A stretch of 40,657 bases of DNA from Synergistes sp. (GCA_017537925.1 JAFYJW010000061.1:76660-117316); one strand, 5' to 3'. Positions 7,633-16,559 are shown, counted from the stretch's first letter. Translations and numbers: made by a program. The notes: generated by a model from the sequence alone, not told the origin.

Positions 7633-8427
7633 TTACAAAAGACCGCGCCCCGGCTGAGGGAACGTGATCGAGGGATGGTCGCCGCAGGCTGCGCAGTCCG
7701 CGTTTCTTTTGGGCAGATGAAATTTGCAGACATTCATCGTAAGGGTGTCCACCGTCAGCATCTGACCTGTCAGCAGCTCCCCTATCCCGAGCAGATACTT
7801 CAGCGCCTCCATGGCCTGGATGCTTCCGATGATCCCGGTCACGGCACCGATAACGCCTCCCTCGCGGCAGGTCGGCGCTTCATCCCCTGTCGGAGGCTCT
7901 CTGAATACGCAGCGGCAGCACGGCCCTTTGCCGGGCAGATATGTCATCGTCTGACCGAAATAACGGAAGATTCCGCCGTAGCTGAACGGCTTGCCGGCGA
8001 TCACGCATGCGTCGCTTATCAGAAATTTGGAAGTAAAGCTGTCTGTGGCGTCTATGACAAAATCATATCCTTCGATGAGGGATAGTATATTCTCTTCTGT
8101 CGCATCCTCTTCACAGACGTTCACCTTTATCTCCGGATTCAGCGCAAGCAGCGCTTCGCGCGCGGAATCGGCCTTCGGCCTGCCGATATCCTCGGTACGG
8201 TGCAGTATCTGACGCTGAAGGTTGCTGAGCTCGACTTTATCTCCGTCAACGATGCCGATAGTGCCGACTCCCGCGGCTGCAAGATAAACGGAAGAAGGAC
8301 ACCCCAGCCCGCCCGCGCCGATAACAAGCACGCTCGAAGAAAGCAGCTTCTTCTGCCCGTCAGACCCTATATCCTTTATTACAACCTGCCGCTGATAACG
8401 CCGTATCTGTTCCTTTGAAAGCTTCAT
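7633..8427 (-). CDS. ThiF/MoeB-family adenylyltransferase
   Basis: An E1-like enzyme that adenylates the C-terminus of a small ubiquitin-like sulfur carrier (ThiS or MoaD type). The nucleotide loop VIGAGGLGCPSS lies near residue 35, the Asp binding the ribose follows in IVDGDKVELSNLQRQILH, and a reactive Cys is in PTCREGG. Two Cys pairs (CCRC near 170 and CAAC near 248) should bind structural zinc. The protein is about 264 residues, the length of MoeB/ThiF. No thiS, moaD, thiG or moeA lies nearby, so the pathway (thiamine or molybdopterin) cannot be chosen. The start is ATG 8427 with AGGTGG upstream; GTG 8436 in the same frame is an alternative. Confidence 0.9.
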   Translation of the reverse strand: MKLSKEQIRRYQRQVVIKDIGSDGQKKLLSSSVLVIGAGGLGCPSSVYLAAAGVGTIGIVDGDKVELSNLQRQILHRTEDIGRPKADSAREALLALNPEIKVNVCEEDATEENILSLIEGYDFVIDATDSFTSKFLISDACVIAGKPFSYGGIFRYFGQTMTYLPGKGPCCRCVFREPPTGDEAPTCREGGVIGAVTGIIGSIQAMEALKYLLGIGELLTGQMLTVDTLTMNVCKFHLPKRNADCAACGDHPSITFPQPGRGLL

Positions 8428-8660
8428 ACCGCCCACCTCTCTCCTGTGTCATATTTTACATTAATTTCACTGTTCAACAAAAGATGCGAATATGCCGCGC
8501 ACACGCATTTCTTCCGTTTTCGCACGGCGCCGCATACACGCCGCACTCACATATCTGCCGCGGAATCGATTTATTATTCATAGAGTAAAAATGAGACTGA
8601 GCGGCAGGTACTGCGCTGTTTGTGATATGATATGCCGCAGAAAAAGGAGGCAGAAACAAA

Positions 8661-9419
8661 ATGAATAAACTGAAAAGACAGGCGGCAGCAGGAACGCTTA
8701 TCATACTTATCACAGCGCTTTTCGGATGCCTGATAAGTTCAGAAAAGAGCACATCAGGCATATGGGCGGTTTTTACACAGAGCAAAGCGGAGGCAAGCGC
8801 TATAAATGAAATGTTTTACAGTTCCCCGATAACAAACGATATCTGGAAAAGAATATACGGAAAGTCTTACAAGGAAAACTGTCCTCTCCCCGTCGAAGAT
8901 CTGAGGTACCTGCATCTTCTGCATAAGGATCTTAACGGAAAAACAAAAGAGGGCGAAATGGTATGCAACGCCCATATCGCCGATACACTTCTCGAAATAT
9001 TCAGAGAGCTGTACGCGGCCGGTTACCGGATAGAAAAGATTCGTCTTGTGGACGAATACGGCGCGGACGACGAGACTTCGATGAGAGACAACAACTCCTC
9101 CTGCTTCAATTTCCGTTTTATCTCCGGAACAAAGAAGATATCAAAGCACGGGCTGGGGCTTGCGGTGGACATAAACACGCTCTATAACCCGTACGTCAAG
9201 GAAAAGGACGGTAAAATAATTGTAGAGCCCGCAACCGCAACGGAATATATCGACAGGACAAAGGACTTCCCCTGCAAGATAACCAGAGACGACCTCTGCT
9301 TCAAACTCTTCACAGAGCACGGTTTCGAATGGGGAGGAGACTGGAAAAGCGTAAAAGACTACCAGCACTTTGAACTGCCGACAGAGGAGATAAATAAACT
9401 GTATCCGGAAAACAAATAA
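8661..9419 (+). CDS. M15-family peptidase (D-Ala-D-Ala carboxypeptidase-like)
   Basis: A 252-residue exported zinc peptidase, probably acting on peptidoglycan stem peptides. A hydrophobic N-terminal segment (about residues 8-24) acts as signal or anchor; LFGC at 20-23 resembles a lipobox but Phe at -2 is unusual. The catalytic core shows SKHGLGLAVDIN (His163 and Asp170, zinc ligands) and DYQHFEL (His236, third ligand). The family usually has Glu at the position of Asp233, a conservative change. A good AAGGAGG site stands before the ATG. It is monocistronic, with a terminator at 9457-9497 shared with the convergent MFS gene. A lytic or recycling role is inferred. Confidence 0.88.
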   Translation: MNKLKRQAAAGTLIILITALFGCLISSEKSTSGIWAVFTQSKAEASAINEMFYSSPITNDIWKRIYGKSYKENCPLPVEDLRYLHLLHKDLNGKTKEGEMVCNAHIADTLLEIFRELYAAGYRIEKIRLVDEYGADDETSMRDNNSSCFNFRFISGTKKISKHGLGLAVDINTLYNPYVKEKDGKIIVEPATATEYIDRTKDFPCKITRDDLCFKLFTEHGFEWGGDWKSVKDYQHFELPTEEINKLYPENK

Positions 9420-9456
9420 CGCCTTACGCGCGGTCAGCAGCGATAATACGTCACGA

Positions 9457-9497
9457 ATAAAACACACTCTTGCCGCCTGCCGGCAGGAGTGCTGTTT
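9457..9497. terminator. Bidirectional terminator between the M15 peptidase and MFS genes
   Basis: CACTCTTGCC (9465-9474) pairs with GGCAGGAGTG (9482-9491), with an A-rich run on the left and TTTT on the right. It sits between convergent genes. Confidence 0.8.
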
Positions 9498-9500
9498 TGT

Positions 9501-10751
9501 TTACCGTCTGTGCAGCCAGCCGCGCTTCATGCCGTAGGCAAACCACGCGCAGCAGGCAAAATTCAGCAAAGAGAGAGCGTAAAGGCAGACGCTGTGTCCC
9601 GCGGGCGAAAAATGCCCGTCCGTGACCGGGTAAAGGTTAAGGAGCAGCCCGATAAACCACTGAATGAAAAACGAAATAAGGAATATGAGGAAATTCAAAA
9701 GCGCAAACGCACGGCCGACTTCTCCTCCGGCGTACATCCTGCGTACTATAGGGAAAGAGATCATCGTCATCGCCGAAAAAAACATTACAGGAGACCACAG
9801 AGAAGCCGCAGAAGCGCCGTTCATCGCCGCGATCACGGCAAGAAATACCGCTATGAAAATATCCGAGATCAGATAAAACTGCTCCCATGAAAGCAAGCCT
9901 CTCTCCTCGAGCCATTCCGCAATCACGCCGTTCATAAAAAAGCCGGCCGCGGCGCTTGCAAATGCCAGCATCATGAACGTCCCGGCAGACGCTTCTCCGA
10001 AAGCGGCCACATCGTACATCCACGGGCCTATCCACAGGAAAAGATACGCAAAATATACCCCCTGCCCCGCCATAGCCGGCGCCGAAGCGCAGAGGAAGCC
10101 TTTGTCGGCAAAAAGCGCAAGCATCTCCCTAAGCATTCGCGCAAGCGTTGTACCTCCCGCGCCGCCCTCCGGTCCATCCTTTGGCACCGCAAACCAAATT
10201 GCGGCAGAATACGCGAGCGTTCCTGCGGCAAGCAGAAAGAAGACCGGGCGCCAACCGATCGTATCGAAAGCCATCGCAACGGGGCGTGTGGCGCACATAC
10301 CGCCCAGCCCGCCCATAAGAGAAAGCGCACTGTAGGCTACGGGCAGCTTTTCTTGCGGAAGCAGCGTGGCAAATGCTTTAAAAGCGGCCATAAGACTGCC
10401 TGCAAAACCTATGCCTACAAGCGCGCGCGAAAGAACAAGCGCGCCAAAGCCGTGAGCTATACCGTAGATCAAAGCGCCCGCTGCAGCAAAAATCAAAAAC
10501 GGAGCCAACGTCTTCCGCGCACCGAAACGGTCAAGAAAAATACCTACAGGGAACTGAGACAGTCCGAAAACGATAAGATAGACGGAACTCATAAAGCCGA
10601 GATCCGCCGGAGAAAGAGAAAACTCCGAAATGAGAATCGGCGACATCATCGCATTTACGCTGCCGACGATGACCGATAAAAAATACCCAAGGCCGAACGG
10701 TAAAAAAAGACGTATAAAAACCGGCGAAAGCCGGCCTGTTTTATTCTCCAA
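9501..10751 (-). CDS. MFS-family transporter
   Basis: A 12-helix-type secondary transporter of about 416 residues in the cytoplasmic membrane. The N-terminal half shows an MFS loop motif between helices 2 and 3 (GIFLDRFGARKTLAPF) and a GIGFAGSLMAAFKAF segment in the helix 4-5 region. The second half has paired hydrophobic helices through LLNFLIFLISFFIQWFIG. The substrate cannot be told from sequence. The frame opens with two TTG codons (10754 and 10751) and no ATG or GTG after the upstream stop TAG, so a TTG start is likely; the ribosome site is weak (GGGGCGA). It is convergent with the M15 peptidase and about 185 nt from the HAD gene. Confidence 0.87.
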   Translation of the reverse strand: MENKTGRLSPVFIRLFLPFGLGYFLSVIVGSVNAMMSPILISEFSLSPADLGFMSSVYLIVFGLSQFPVGIFLDRFGARKTLAPFLIFAAAGALIYGIAHGFGALVLSRALVGIGFAGSLMAAFKAFATLLPQEKLPVAYSALSLMGGLGGMCATRPVAMAFDTIGWRPVFFLLAAGTLAYSAAIWFAVPKDGPEGGAGGTTLARMLREMLALFADKGFLCASAPAMAGQGVYFAYLFLWIGPWMYDVAAFGEASAGTFMMLAFASAAAGFFMNGVIAEWLEERGLLSWEQFYLISDIFIAVFLAVIAAMNGASAASLWSPVMFFSAMTMISFPIVRRMYAGGEVGRAFALLNFLIFLISFFIQWFIGLLLNLYPVTDGHFSPAGHSVCLYALSLLNFACCAWFAYGMKRGWLHRR

Positions 10752-10936
10752 CAATGTCGCCCCGATCCGCGCGATATTCGACTAACAACTGGAAATTATA
10801 CAACATTGCCGCGGCACGCGGCTGTTCAGAATATACGATAATCTTCCGGCGAAACCGACAAAGCGGGAGATATCACGCTGTGACGCCTGCCGCATATGCC
10901 AATTTAAAGCACTGCGCCTGCGCTTGTCCGGCAAAT

Positions 10937-12097
10937 CTATTTTGTGAGTTTCAGATACTTTTCGCCGTCAAGCCCGTGCTTCTCAGCCAGACCGTTATAG
11001 AAATCCTTTACTTCTTCGTCCTGCATGACGGAACGGACATGGCTGTTCCGCAAAGCTATCTCAAACATGCGTTCCGCCTGTTCCCTGGACCAGTCCTTGA
11101 TCCTGCTCAGCTTCGAAAAGACCTGGCGCGCTTTTGAGACGCTGAAACTGCCGTCAAGGTCGGATATCAGATCCATCTTCTCCAGTTCTTCCTTCGTGTG
11201 CCGCCTGTCGGCTTCGATATTCTCCTTCTTATTGATCTCGTGCAGCCGTTCTAACTTTTCGGCGGCGGCCGTCTTGTCGATTATCGCTTTCAGCAGCATA
11301 TCAAGCTCCGTCCCCTCCGAATAGTCGGCCGGAGCGAAGTATTTTATCCTGTTCTCGCGCATCATTTTATAAACTTTTGTCTTATCCTGCGTGACGCGGT
11401 CATATACGCCTATCGAATGCCCGCCGTAAGAGCTGACGAGCGCCATGCAGGGGATGTCGGTGTCGCTGTCTCCGATGTAAACAATATTCCTGAACGGCAC
11501 GCGAATCTGTTCGGGCGGCAGGTAGTCGTTCACGGCGGGGTCGTTAACATCCAAAACGCCCTTTACGATGCGGAAGAGGAACTGCGTCTTGTTCGTATAA
11601 TTCACGACCTGAGCGGGCCATTTTGCCAGACGGCCGTTCTCGAAATAAAAGGAACTCGCGAATATCCTTTCAAAAGCGCCGGCTCTTGCGACAGACGTCC
11701 CCTCGATCATTTCCTTGAGCCCGGAGGAAATAATATAGTGCTCTACGATAACGCCGCGCTCCCTGCCGTATTCCCTTATCCTCTCAAACCATCCTTCGAC
11801 GCCGGGGAAAAGCTTGACCTTTGAACCGTACTCCTGAAGTTTTTCCTTATTGAATACGATTCTTCCCTCCGCTTCATGCAGCATCTGATACATGTAGGAC
11901 AGGTTCTGGTCCATGTCATTCTCATCCGCCATCGCGTTCGACTTCCGCCAGAAATCGTCGGCGATATCGTATCCGACAGACTGGATATACCCCTGCGCCT
12001 GCATATCGTCCGGGGAAAGGGTCTTGTCAAAGTCATAGCAGACCGCAAGGACCGGCCGGTCCTCCTTCGTTTTTCTGACATATTCGCAGTTTGACAT
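10937..12097 (-). CDS. HAD-superfamily phosphatase with helical C-terminal extension
   Basis: A 386-residue cytoplasmic HAD hydrolase. Motif I is CYDFDKTLSPDD (Asp22, Asp24, Thr26), motif II lies in HYIISSGLKEMIEG, motif III at the Lys before FRNIVYIGDSDTDIPCMA, and motif IV is in that GDSDTD segment. The first 300 residues are the hydrolase with a helical cap. The last 90 residues are a charged helical region that is absent from its paralogue at 15320-16228. The substrate is unknown; it could be a small phosphorylated metabolite. It is followed on the same strand by neither partner nor operon, and the macrodomain gene lies just upstream with about a 30-nt gap, so the two may be co-transcribed. 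Confidence 0.85.
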   Translation of the reverse strand: MSNCEYVRKTKEDRPVLAVCYDFDKTLSPDDMQAQGYIQSVGYDIADDFWRKSNAMADENDMDQNLSYMYQMLHEAEGRIVFNKEKLQEYGSKVKLFPGVEGWFERIREYGRERGVIVEHYIISSGLKEMIEGTSVARAGAFERIFASSFYFENGRLAKWPAQVVNYTNKTQFLFRIVKGVLDVNDPAVNDYLPPEQIRVPFRNIVYIGDSDTDIPCMALVSSYGGHSIGVYDRVTQDKTKVYKMMRENRIKYFAPADYSEGTELDMLLKAIIDKTAAAEKLERLHEINKKENIEADRRHTKEELEKMDLISDLDGSFSVSKARQVFSKLSRIKDWSREQAERMFEIALRNSHVRSVMQDEEVKDFYNGLAEKHGLDGEKYLKLTK

Positions 12098-12125
12098 ATT
12101 CCCGCCCCTTTCCGGACCTGTTTAT

Positions 12126-12671
12126 TTATTTGCCGAGCTCCGCTTCCAGAGCATCAAGCGCGTCGTCGTAAGCCGCTTTCGTATCTCCGTCAAAAAGCAC
12201 CCACAGAATCTCGTCAAATGCGTCCGGATGCCCGGCGACAAAGGCGGCGACTTCGTGAACGGCGACCTCTGCCGCCAGATTCTTGGGGTACGAATAGACG
12301 CCGGTGGAAACAGACGGAAAAGCAACAGAGCGTATCCCGTGCTCAAGCGCCACCGACAGCGAGTTCCTGTAGCATGAGGCAAGCAGCTCCGGCTCGTTGT
12401 TCCTGCCGCCGTACCAGACAGGCCCTACCGTATGTATGACATATTTGCACGGCAGCCTGTACGCGCCGGTGATCTTTGCGCCGCCGGTCTCGCAGCCATT
12501 CAGTTTACGGCATTCCTCAAGAAGTTCTCTGCCCGCCGCGCGGTGTATCGCGCCGTCCACACCGCCGCCGCCGAGCAGCGATCTGTTCGCGGCGTTCACT
12601 ATAGCCGTTACGAAATCGACCTTTGTAATATCTCCCTCTATAGTCCTGATGACAGTGCCGCGAATCTTCAT
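12126..12671 (-). CDS. Macrodomain protein (O-acetyl-ADP-ribose deacetylase-like)
   Basis: A 181-residue single macrodomain that should bind ADP-ribose and remove acetyl or ADP-ribosyl groups. It shows all the family blocks: [20 protein letters not shown], then [16 protein letters not shown], then a middle block [18 protein letters not shown], and [15 protein letters not shown] around the distal ribose. This is the MacroD/YmdB type. Start: ATG 12671 follows GAGGAGGGG by 6 nt; the frame is open to 12710 but that is less likely. It precedes the HAD gene on the same strand. A role in ADP-ribosylation turnover, possibly linked to the nearby Fic and defence genes, is speculative. Confidence 0.93.
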   Translation of the reverse strand: MKIRGTVIRTIEGDITKVDFVTAIVNAANRSLLGGGGVDGAIHRAAGRELLEECRKLNGCETGGAKITGAYRLPCKYVIHTVGPVWYGGRNNEPELLASCYRNSLSVALEHGIRSVAFPSVSTGVYSYPKNLAAEVAVHEVAAFVAGHPDAFDEILWVLFDGDTKAAYDDALDALEAELGK

Positions 12672-13058
12672 TACGGTCCCCTCCTCGTGCGTAAACGGTA
12701 TATATGTCAATATTTTACATTATAGCCGCAGGAAAGGCGCTGCGGCATCCGGCGTCTGAACGCCGCGAATCGCACCCGGCCCCTGCCTGATGCAGATTAC
12801 AGCACGAAGTCGAGAATGAAAGAATCCTGCCCCGGACGGAAACAGTCACCTTATCAGTCACCCTATCAGTCACTATATGAGTCACCTTCCAAAACTCACT
12901 TTTCTTTTAGACATTCTTTTGGACCTCGTGACCATTTACATTTAGAAGTTCAGTACCCTCATGCGGCCGAGTCTTTCGGGCTGTTTTGCTTCATGTTTTT
13001 TGCTTTCATTAATAAAGGCAAAGTGCATATTCATCCCGTAATCCCAATTAATCACAAT
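12672..13058. other. Intergenic stretch with a short tandem repeat
   Basis: About 387 bases between the macrodomain gene and the RhuM-Fic gene. The only structure I see is the 12-bp repeat at 12843-12886. An open frame on the plus strand here overlaps the RhuM-Fic gene and has no family features, so it is not called. Confidence 0.5.
12843..12886. repeat. Short 12-bp tandem repeat
   Basis: Three and two-thirds copies of a 12-base unit CAGTCACCNTAT-like: 12843, 12855, 12867 and a partial copy at 12879, with small changes between copies. It is non-coding as far as can be told. Confidence 0.8.
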
Positions 13059-14003
13059 TTATCTTATACAATTCATGATAACACTGATCATAGTTTCCTT
13101 TTCTTCAGGCCTGGATTCTGCAATCATAATGGTAAGCGCCACCAAAGTGTGATCATCCAGCAGCTTTTGCCCATCATCTTCATAAAGAATTCCGTTTCGG
13201 TCAAGGAAGTAAAGGAACATCGTTGCAGCAATACGCTTATTGCCATCCAGAAAGCTGTGGTTCTTTGTCACAAAGTACAGCAGATTTGCAGCTTTCTCCT
13301 GCAGGCTGGGATATACCTCCTGCCCGTCAAAGGACTGATATATATTTCCTATGCTCCCCTTAAAAGAATCGTCTTTTTCTACGCCGAAAAGATCGGATCC
13401 TTTGCCGAATCGCATAGTGTCGATCACCTGCCGGCATTCTTCATATGTCAGAATATAGGCCGCATTTGAGCCTTTCGGCCTGCTCATGTTTTGATGATCG
13501 TAAGCATCCAAAAGAGCCAGCGCCGAACTGTAGCGTTCGATCACAGACAAGACCTGTCTGCTGTCCAATGAATCCCGTGTGCGATTCATCAGGCGGACAA
13601 CATTGCCTAGCTGCTTCAGCCGAACCTCATTAGCCGCATAGCCCTTAATAATGTACTGTTTTAAAACCGAATTGGCCCATTTGCGGAACTCAACGCCACG
13701 CCTTGATTTAACGCGATAGCCGACAGAAATGATGACGTCGAGATTGTAATAATCAATCTTTCTTTCGACTTTGCGCTCACCCTCTTCCTGAACTGTTGCA
13801 AATTTTGCAACAGTTGCGCTGCGATTTAATTCACTCTCCAGGAAAACATTCCGTATATGCCGGGATATGGTTGATTTATCTCTTTGAAACAGCGCTGAGA
13901 TCTGGTCCAACGTCAGCCATACTGTCTCATTATCCACAGCGACAGAAAGGGAAACTTCTCCGTCGCAGCTGTTGAATAACACCAGTTCGGTTGCTCTGTT
14001 CAT
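13059..14003 (-). CDS. RhuM-Fic fusion protein
   Basis: A 314-residue two-domain protein. Residues 1 to about 125 match the RhuM family (VWLTLDQISALFQRDKSTIS, then RHIRNVFLESELN, then YYNLDVIISVGYRVKS), a putative DNA-binding or regulatory module. Residues about 180-314 are a Fic/Doc domain with the active motif HSFLDGNKR (His249 to Arg257), matching HxFxDGNxR. Fic enzymes usually transfer AMP to target proteins. The inhibitory helix motif is not obvious. RhuM/Fic fusions are a known combination, often found in genomic islands near restriction genes, and this one opens the AT-rich island. An operon partner is not seen. The target is unknown. Confidence 0.9.
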   Translation of the reverse strand: MNRATELVLFNSCDGEVSLSVAVDNETVWLTLDQISALFQRDKSTISRHIRNVFLESELNRSATVAKFATVQEEGERKVERKIDYYNLDVIISVGYRVKSRRGVEFRKWANSVLKQYIIKGYAANEVRLKQLGNVVRLMNRTRDSLDSRQVLSVIERYSSALALLDAYDHQNMSRPKGSNAAYILTYEECRQVIDTMRFGKGSDLFGVEKDDSFKGSIGNIYQSFDGQEVYPSLQEKAANLLYFVTKNHSFLDGNKRIAATMFLYFLDRNGILYEDDGQKLLDDHTLVALTIMIAESRPEEKETMISVIMNCIR

Positions 14004-14402
14004 CTAATTTGCACCTTTTTCGGAAGTTTTACAGCTTTAGAATCTCTGCAAAAACTATCCCAATCCCTCATGCCATTTGAAACCCAATGCCAAAAGCTTC
14101 TTTAAACAATGTGATGAATTCCCAAACACAAAAGTTGCACAAGTGCAGTTGAGCGTCTCTCGACGTTTTCATTAAACTACATTGAGATTGCCATGGAAAT
14201 ATCCTTACAGATGATTATATCAGACATTGATTTAGGAAATATCATTTGTTTTCCACAATTTAGGCTGTGTTTTCACAACCACAAAGACATCTGTAATCTC
14301 GCTATTTAGCAATAGAGATAATTTAGGGCTGTATGTTTTATCCTAACCGGCGACGATACACTTATGTCGAAAAGAGGGAAAAGAAGTTTCACATCCCTGA
14401 AT
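14004..14402. other. AT-rich intergenic stretch
   Basis: About 400 bases between the RhuM-Fic and HEPN genes. I see no gene, tRNA or strong hairpin. Base composition matches the rest of the AT-rich island. Confidence 0.5.
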
Positions 14403-15251
14403 TCAAGCAAAAGCATCCGGGAAAATCAAGTTTTCAGCTTTTGGCAATTCACCAAGTTCTGCGCAACGTCTAATTATACGATTAAGAAGTATTGCAGACT
14501 CTGAAACAAGAGCACCTAAGTCACCCTTTATCTTTCCTCCATGTACAGCTGCTGAGCGAGAAGAATATAGTTTTCTTGTTTTTACAAAGAGCTTTTTTGT
14601 CTCTGCTGCATAATTACCCGCCAAGAAGTTGGCAATATATAAGCTTATACGAAAACTTATCTCAGTATTTACTTCAAATAGTGCTTCAATACCAGACCAC
14701 AGAATGGATAGTTGAACACGCGGCATAGAATGCCATTGATAGCTTGCCATAGCGTGGACTGCCGTCATGAATGAATTATGATTCAGCAGTTTATAAGCGG
14801 TTGAATAATACCTTTTTATCCAAGCCTCATCATCTTGTGTCAAGCAATATGGTGCTGAGAGCATTGCGCGAAATTCATAGTTTGTAACATTTATATACGA
14901 TGCGTTATTCAGCTTTTCTACGGGTTTATCGCATTGGATATTACACATAACCTCGCAATGAAAAAGTGCCCCTAAAAGGACGCAGTCCCATGCGGCATTC
15001 CACGCATTTCGTGCTAACTCTTCCTCGTTTGAGGCCTTAATACGAATTTGAGATGAAATCGTTCTGCCGCTTACTGCCGCAACAGCGTAATCAACATCAT
15101 TTTTGAGCAAGTCCGACACTTTCCCATAATGAAAATCTGCTGTTACTGGGGCAAGCATAGTACCATCGTGCAGAGGGATTCCTTCCATATTAGCAGTAGA
15201 TATTCCATTAATGTACAAATACGTTTCGGTGCCTACTCCGACCATTTTCAT
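14403..15251 (-). CDS. Apea-like HEPN-domain protein
   Basis: A 282-residue protein whose C-terminal third is an Apea-like HEPN domain: SILWSGIEALFEV (about 182-194), SFRISLYIANFLAG (about 199-212), and LYSSRSAAVHGG containing the R-x4-H catalytic pair (Arg232, His237). HEPN proteins of this kind are RNases active in phage defence and toxin systems. The N-terminal 170 residues do not match any family I recognise. The start is ATG 15251 after GGGG with 8 nt spacing; ATG at 15245 is possible. The 5' flank on its strand carries what looks like a degraded hsdS end, so the gene probably entered at a former type I restriction locus. No antitoxin partner is visible. Confidence 0.78.
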   Translation of the reverse strand: MKMVGVGTETYLYINGISTANMEGIPLHDGTMLAPVTADFHYGKVSDLLKNDVDYAVAAVSGRTISSQIRIKASNEEELARNAWNAAWDCVLLGALFHCEVMCNIQCDKPVEKLNNASYINVTNYEFRAMLSAPYCLTQDDEAWIKRYYSTAYKLLNHNSFMTAVHAMASYQWHSMPRVQLSILWSGIEALFEVNTEISFRISLYIANFLAGNYAAETKKLFVKTRKLYSSRSAAVHGGKIKGDLGALVSESAILLNRIIRRCAELGELPKAENLIFPDAFA

Positions 15252-15261
15252 TATATATACC

Positions 15262-15297
15262 CCATTTTAATCTCTCACACAGTGACCCACGTTCTTC
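15262..15297 (-). pseudogene. Remnant of an hsdS 3' end (degraded)
   Basis: Read on the minus strand, 12 codons give EERGSLCERLKW, close to the EELLPLCERLK ending of the better preserved remnant at 16245-16307. The stop has become TGG. Only a short match, so this call is tentative. Confidence 0.4.
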
Positions 15298-15319
15298 CAA
15301 TCAAGTGACAATACTTTCT

Positions 15320-16228
15320 TTATGTCAGATGTTTGGGAACAGACGAAGCAGACGCGCGGATGCGGTCTTGTTCGCGATCCCGGATCTTATCTGCCATCGC
15401 CTGAATTTTATTTGTGATCCACATATATGCCGTCGTATTTTCGGAATAATCCGCTTCCGCGTACATATCCACACGTCCGTCCGCCCGCATCTGTTCCACC
15501 TGACGCATTGCATCCCGGTCCCCTTTGGGATATATCGCAAAAGTTGCGCCTCCATTTTGCTTTACTACAGAAAAAGCCGGAATATCACTCGGTCCGTCTG
15601 CGATATAGATCATATTCTCAAACTGGACGCGCCGCAGCTCATTAGGGATCTTGGAGTTGACATTGATCTCCGGGAGTTTCCCGATCCCTTTGTTGATCTC
15701 AAAAACAGCACGGGTCTTCGTGGTGTTATCGATAGTATAAACTATCTCGCTCAGCACATTTTCCCCATCGTTAACCGGCGCATCCAACAGCTCGCATGCC
15801 CATATACCGTCAACATAAGGTGCGAGTTCAGAACCGCGGATCGTTTCCGCAAATCCCGTGCTTATAATATAATGCTCCACCTGGATGCCGTATTCGGAAT
15901 AGGATTCGTCGTAACTTAACATGCTTTTGGTCTTTGCCAATATCTCCGGCACCCCGGCGTAATACTTCTGTTCTTTTCCAAGCTCTCTCAGAAAAGAATT
16001 GTTAAGCCCGGGGAATCTGCCTTCATGCGCGCACTTTATAAAATAATTCAGGTAATATGTATCTTCGTTGACCCGAACGCCCCTGCTCCTGATATCTTCC
16101 GTCTGTTTTTTTACTTCTTCCCAAAAGGAGTGCGCGTCGATCTCATACTTTTTAAAAAGCGGATCCTGCATATATCCGTCGATCAGGGTCTTATCACAGT
16201 CCCAGATGACAGCGATGATATTAGCCAT
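15320..16228 (-). CDS. HAD-superfamily phosphatase, paralogue of 10937-12097
   Basis: A 302-residue HAD hydrolase. Motif I is VIWDCDKTLIDG (Asp10, Asp12, Thr14), QVEHYIISTGFAETIRG contains motif II, and ENMIYIADGPSDIPAF carries motif IV (GPSD replaces the usual GDSxxD, so the second Asp is kept). The family order matches the HAD protein at 10937-12097 segment for segment, but it lacks the C-terminal extension. The ribosome site GGAGG is 7 nt before the ATG. It lies between two hsdS 3'-end remnants in direct orientation, as if it had been inserted into or recombined with a type I restriction locus. The substrate is unknown. Confidence 0.85.
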   Translation of the reverse strand: MANIIAVIWDCDKTLIDGYMQDPLFKKYEIDAHSFWEEVKKQTEDIRSRGVRVNEDTYYLNYFIKCAHEGRFPGLNNSFLRELGKEQKYYAGVPEILAKTKSMLSYDESYSEYGIQVEHYIISTGFAETIRGSELAPYVDGIWACELLDAPVNDGENVLSEIVYTIDNTTKTRAVFEINKGIGKLPEINVNSKIPNELRRVQFENMIYIADGPSDIPAFSVVKQNGGATFAIYPKGDRDAMRQVEQMRADGRVDMYAEADYSENTTAYMWITNKIQAMADKIRDREQDRIRASASSVPKHLT

Positions 16229-16559
16229 GAGCTGACCTCCTGTTTTATTTCAATCTCTCGCACAGCGGCAGCAGTTCTTCTATCTTGGCGATGATGCGTT
16301 TCCTCCGGTACGGTAAACCTGGCCATAATATCTACAGAGCTTCTGCTTTCATCTCACCACAGGTTATTGCTATGCTGGCCGTCGTCACAAAACTGCAGAA
16401 ATATATTTGCGTCAGCTTTTCGTCATCATCACACATTCTGTCGCTCCCACTTCTCTTTCGGTCTAGAACAAGTAAAATGGCTGGTCGAATAAATGCTAAC
16501 TAATCTGGTTAAGCAGAAAGCAGCAGATGTTATTTTGAAATTTTCCCGATCTCAGAAAG
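16229..16559. other. Intergenic stretch containing an hsdS remnant
   Basis: About 330 bases between the HAD and DUF262 genes. Apart from the hsdS remnant at 16245-16307, no gene or signal is recognised. Confidence 0.5.
16245..16307 (-). pseudogene. Remnant of a type I restriction specificity gene (hsdS 3' end)
   Basis: On the minus strand, 20 codons followed by TAA (16245-16247) read RRKRIIAKIEELLPLCERLK, the standard C-terminal coiled-coil end of HsdS proteins. The upstream sequence carries no HsdS body. The stop lies just before the ribosome site of the HAD gene. Confidence 0.6.

Noticed and set aside
12816-13469. 217-residue plus-strand frame through the 12-bp repeat
   Set aside because: It overlaps most of the Fic half of the RhuM-Fic gene on the other strand and contains only repeat-derived and low-complexity residues.
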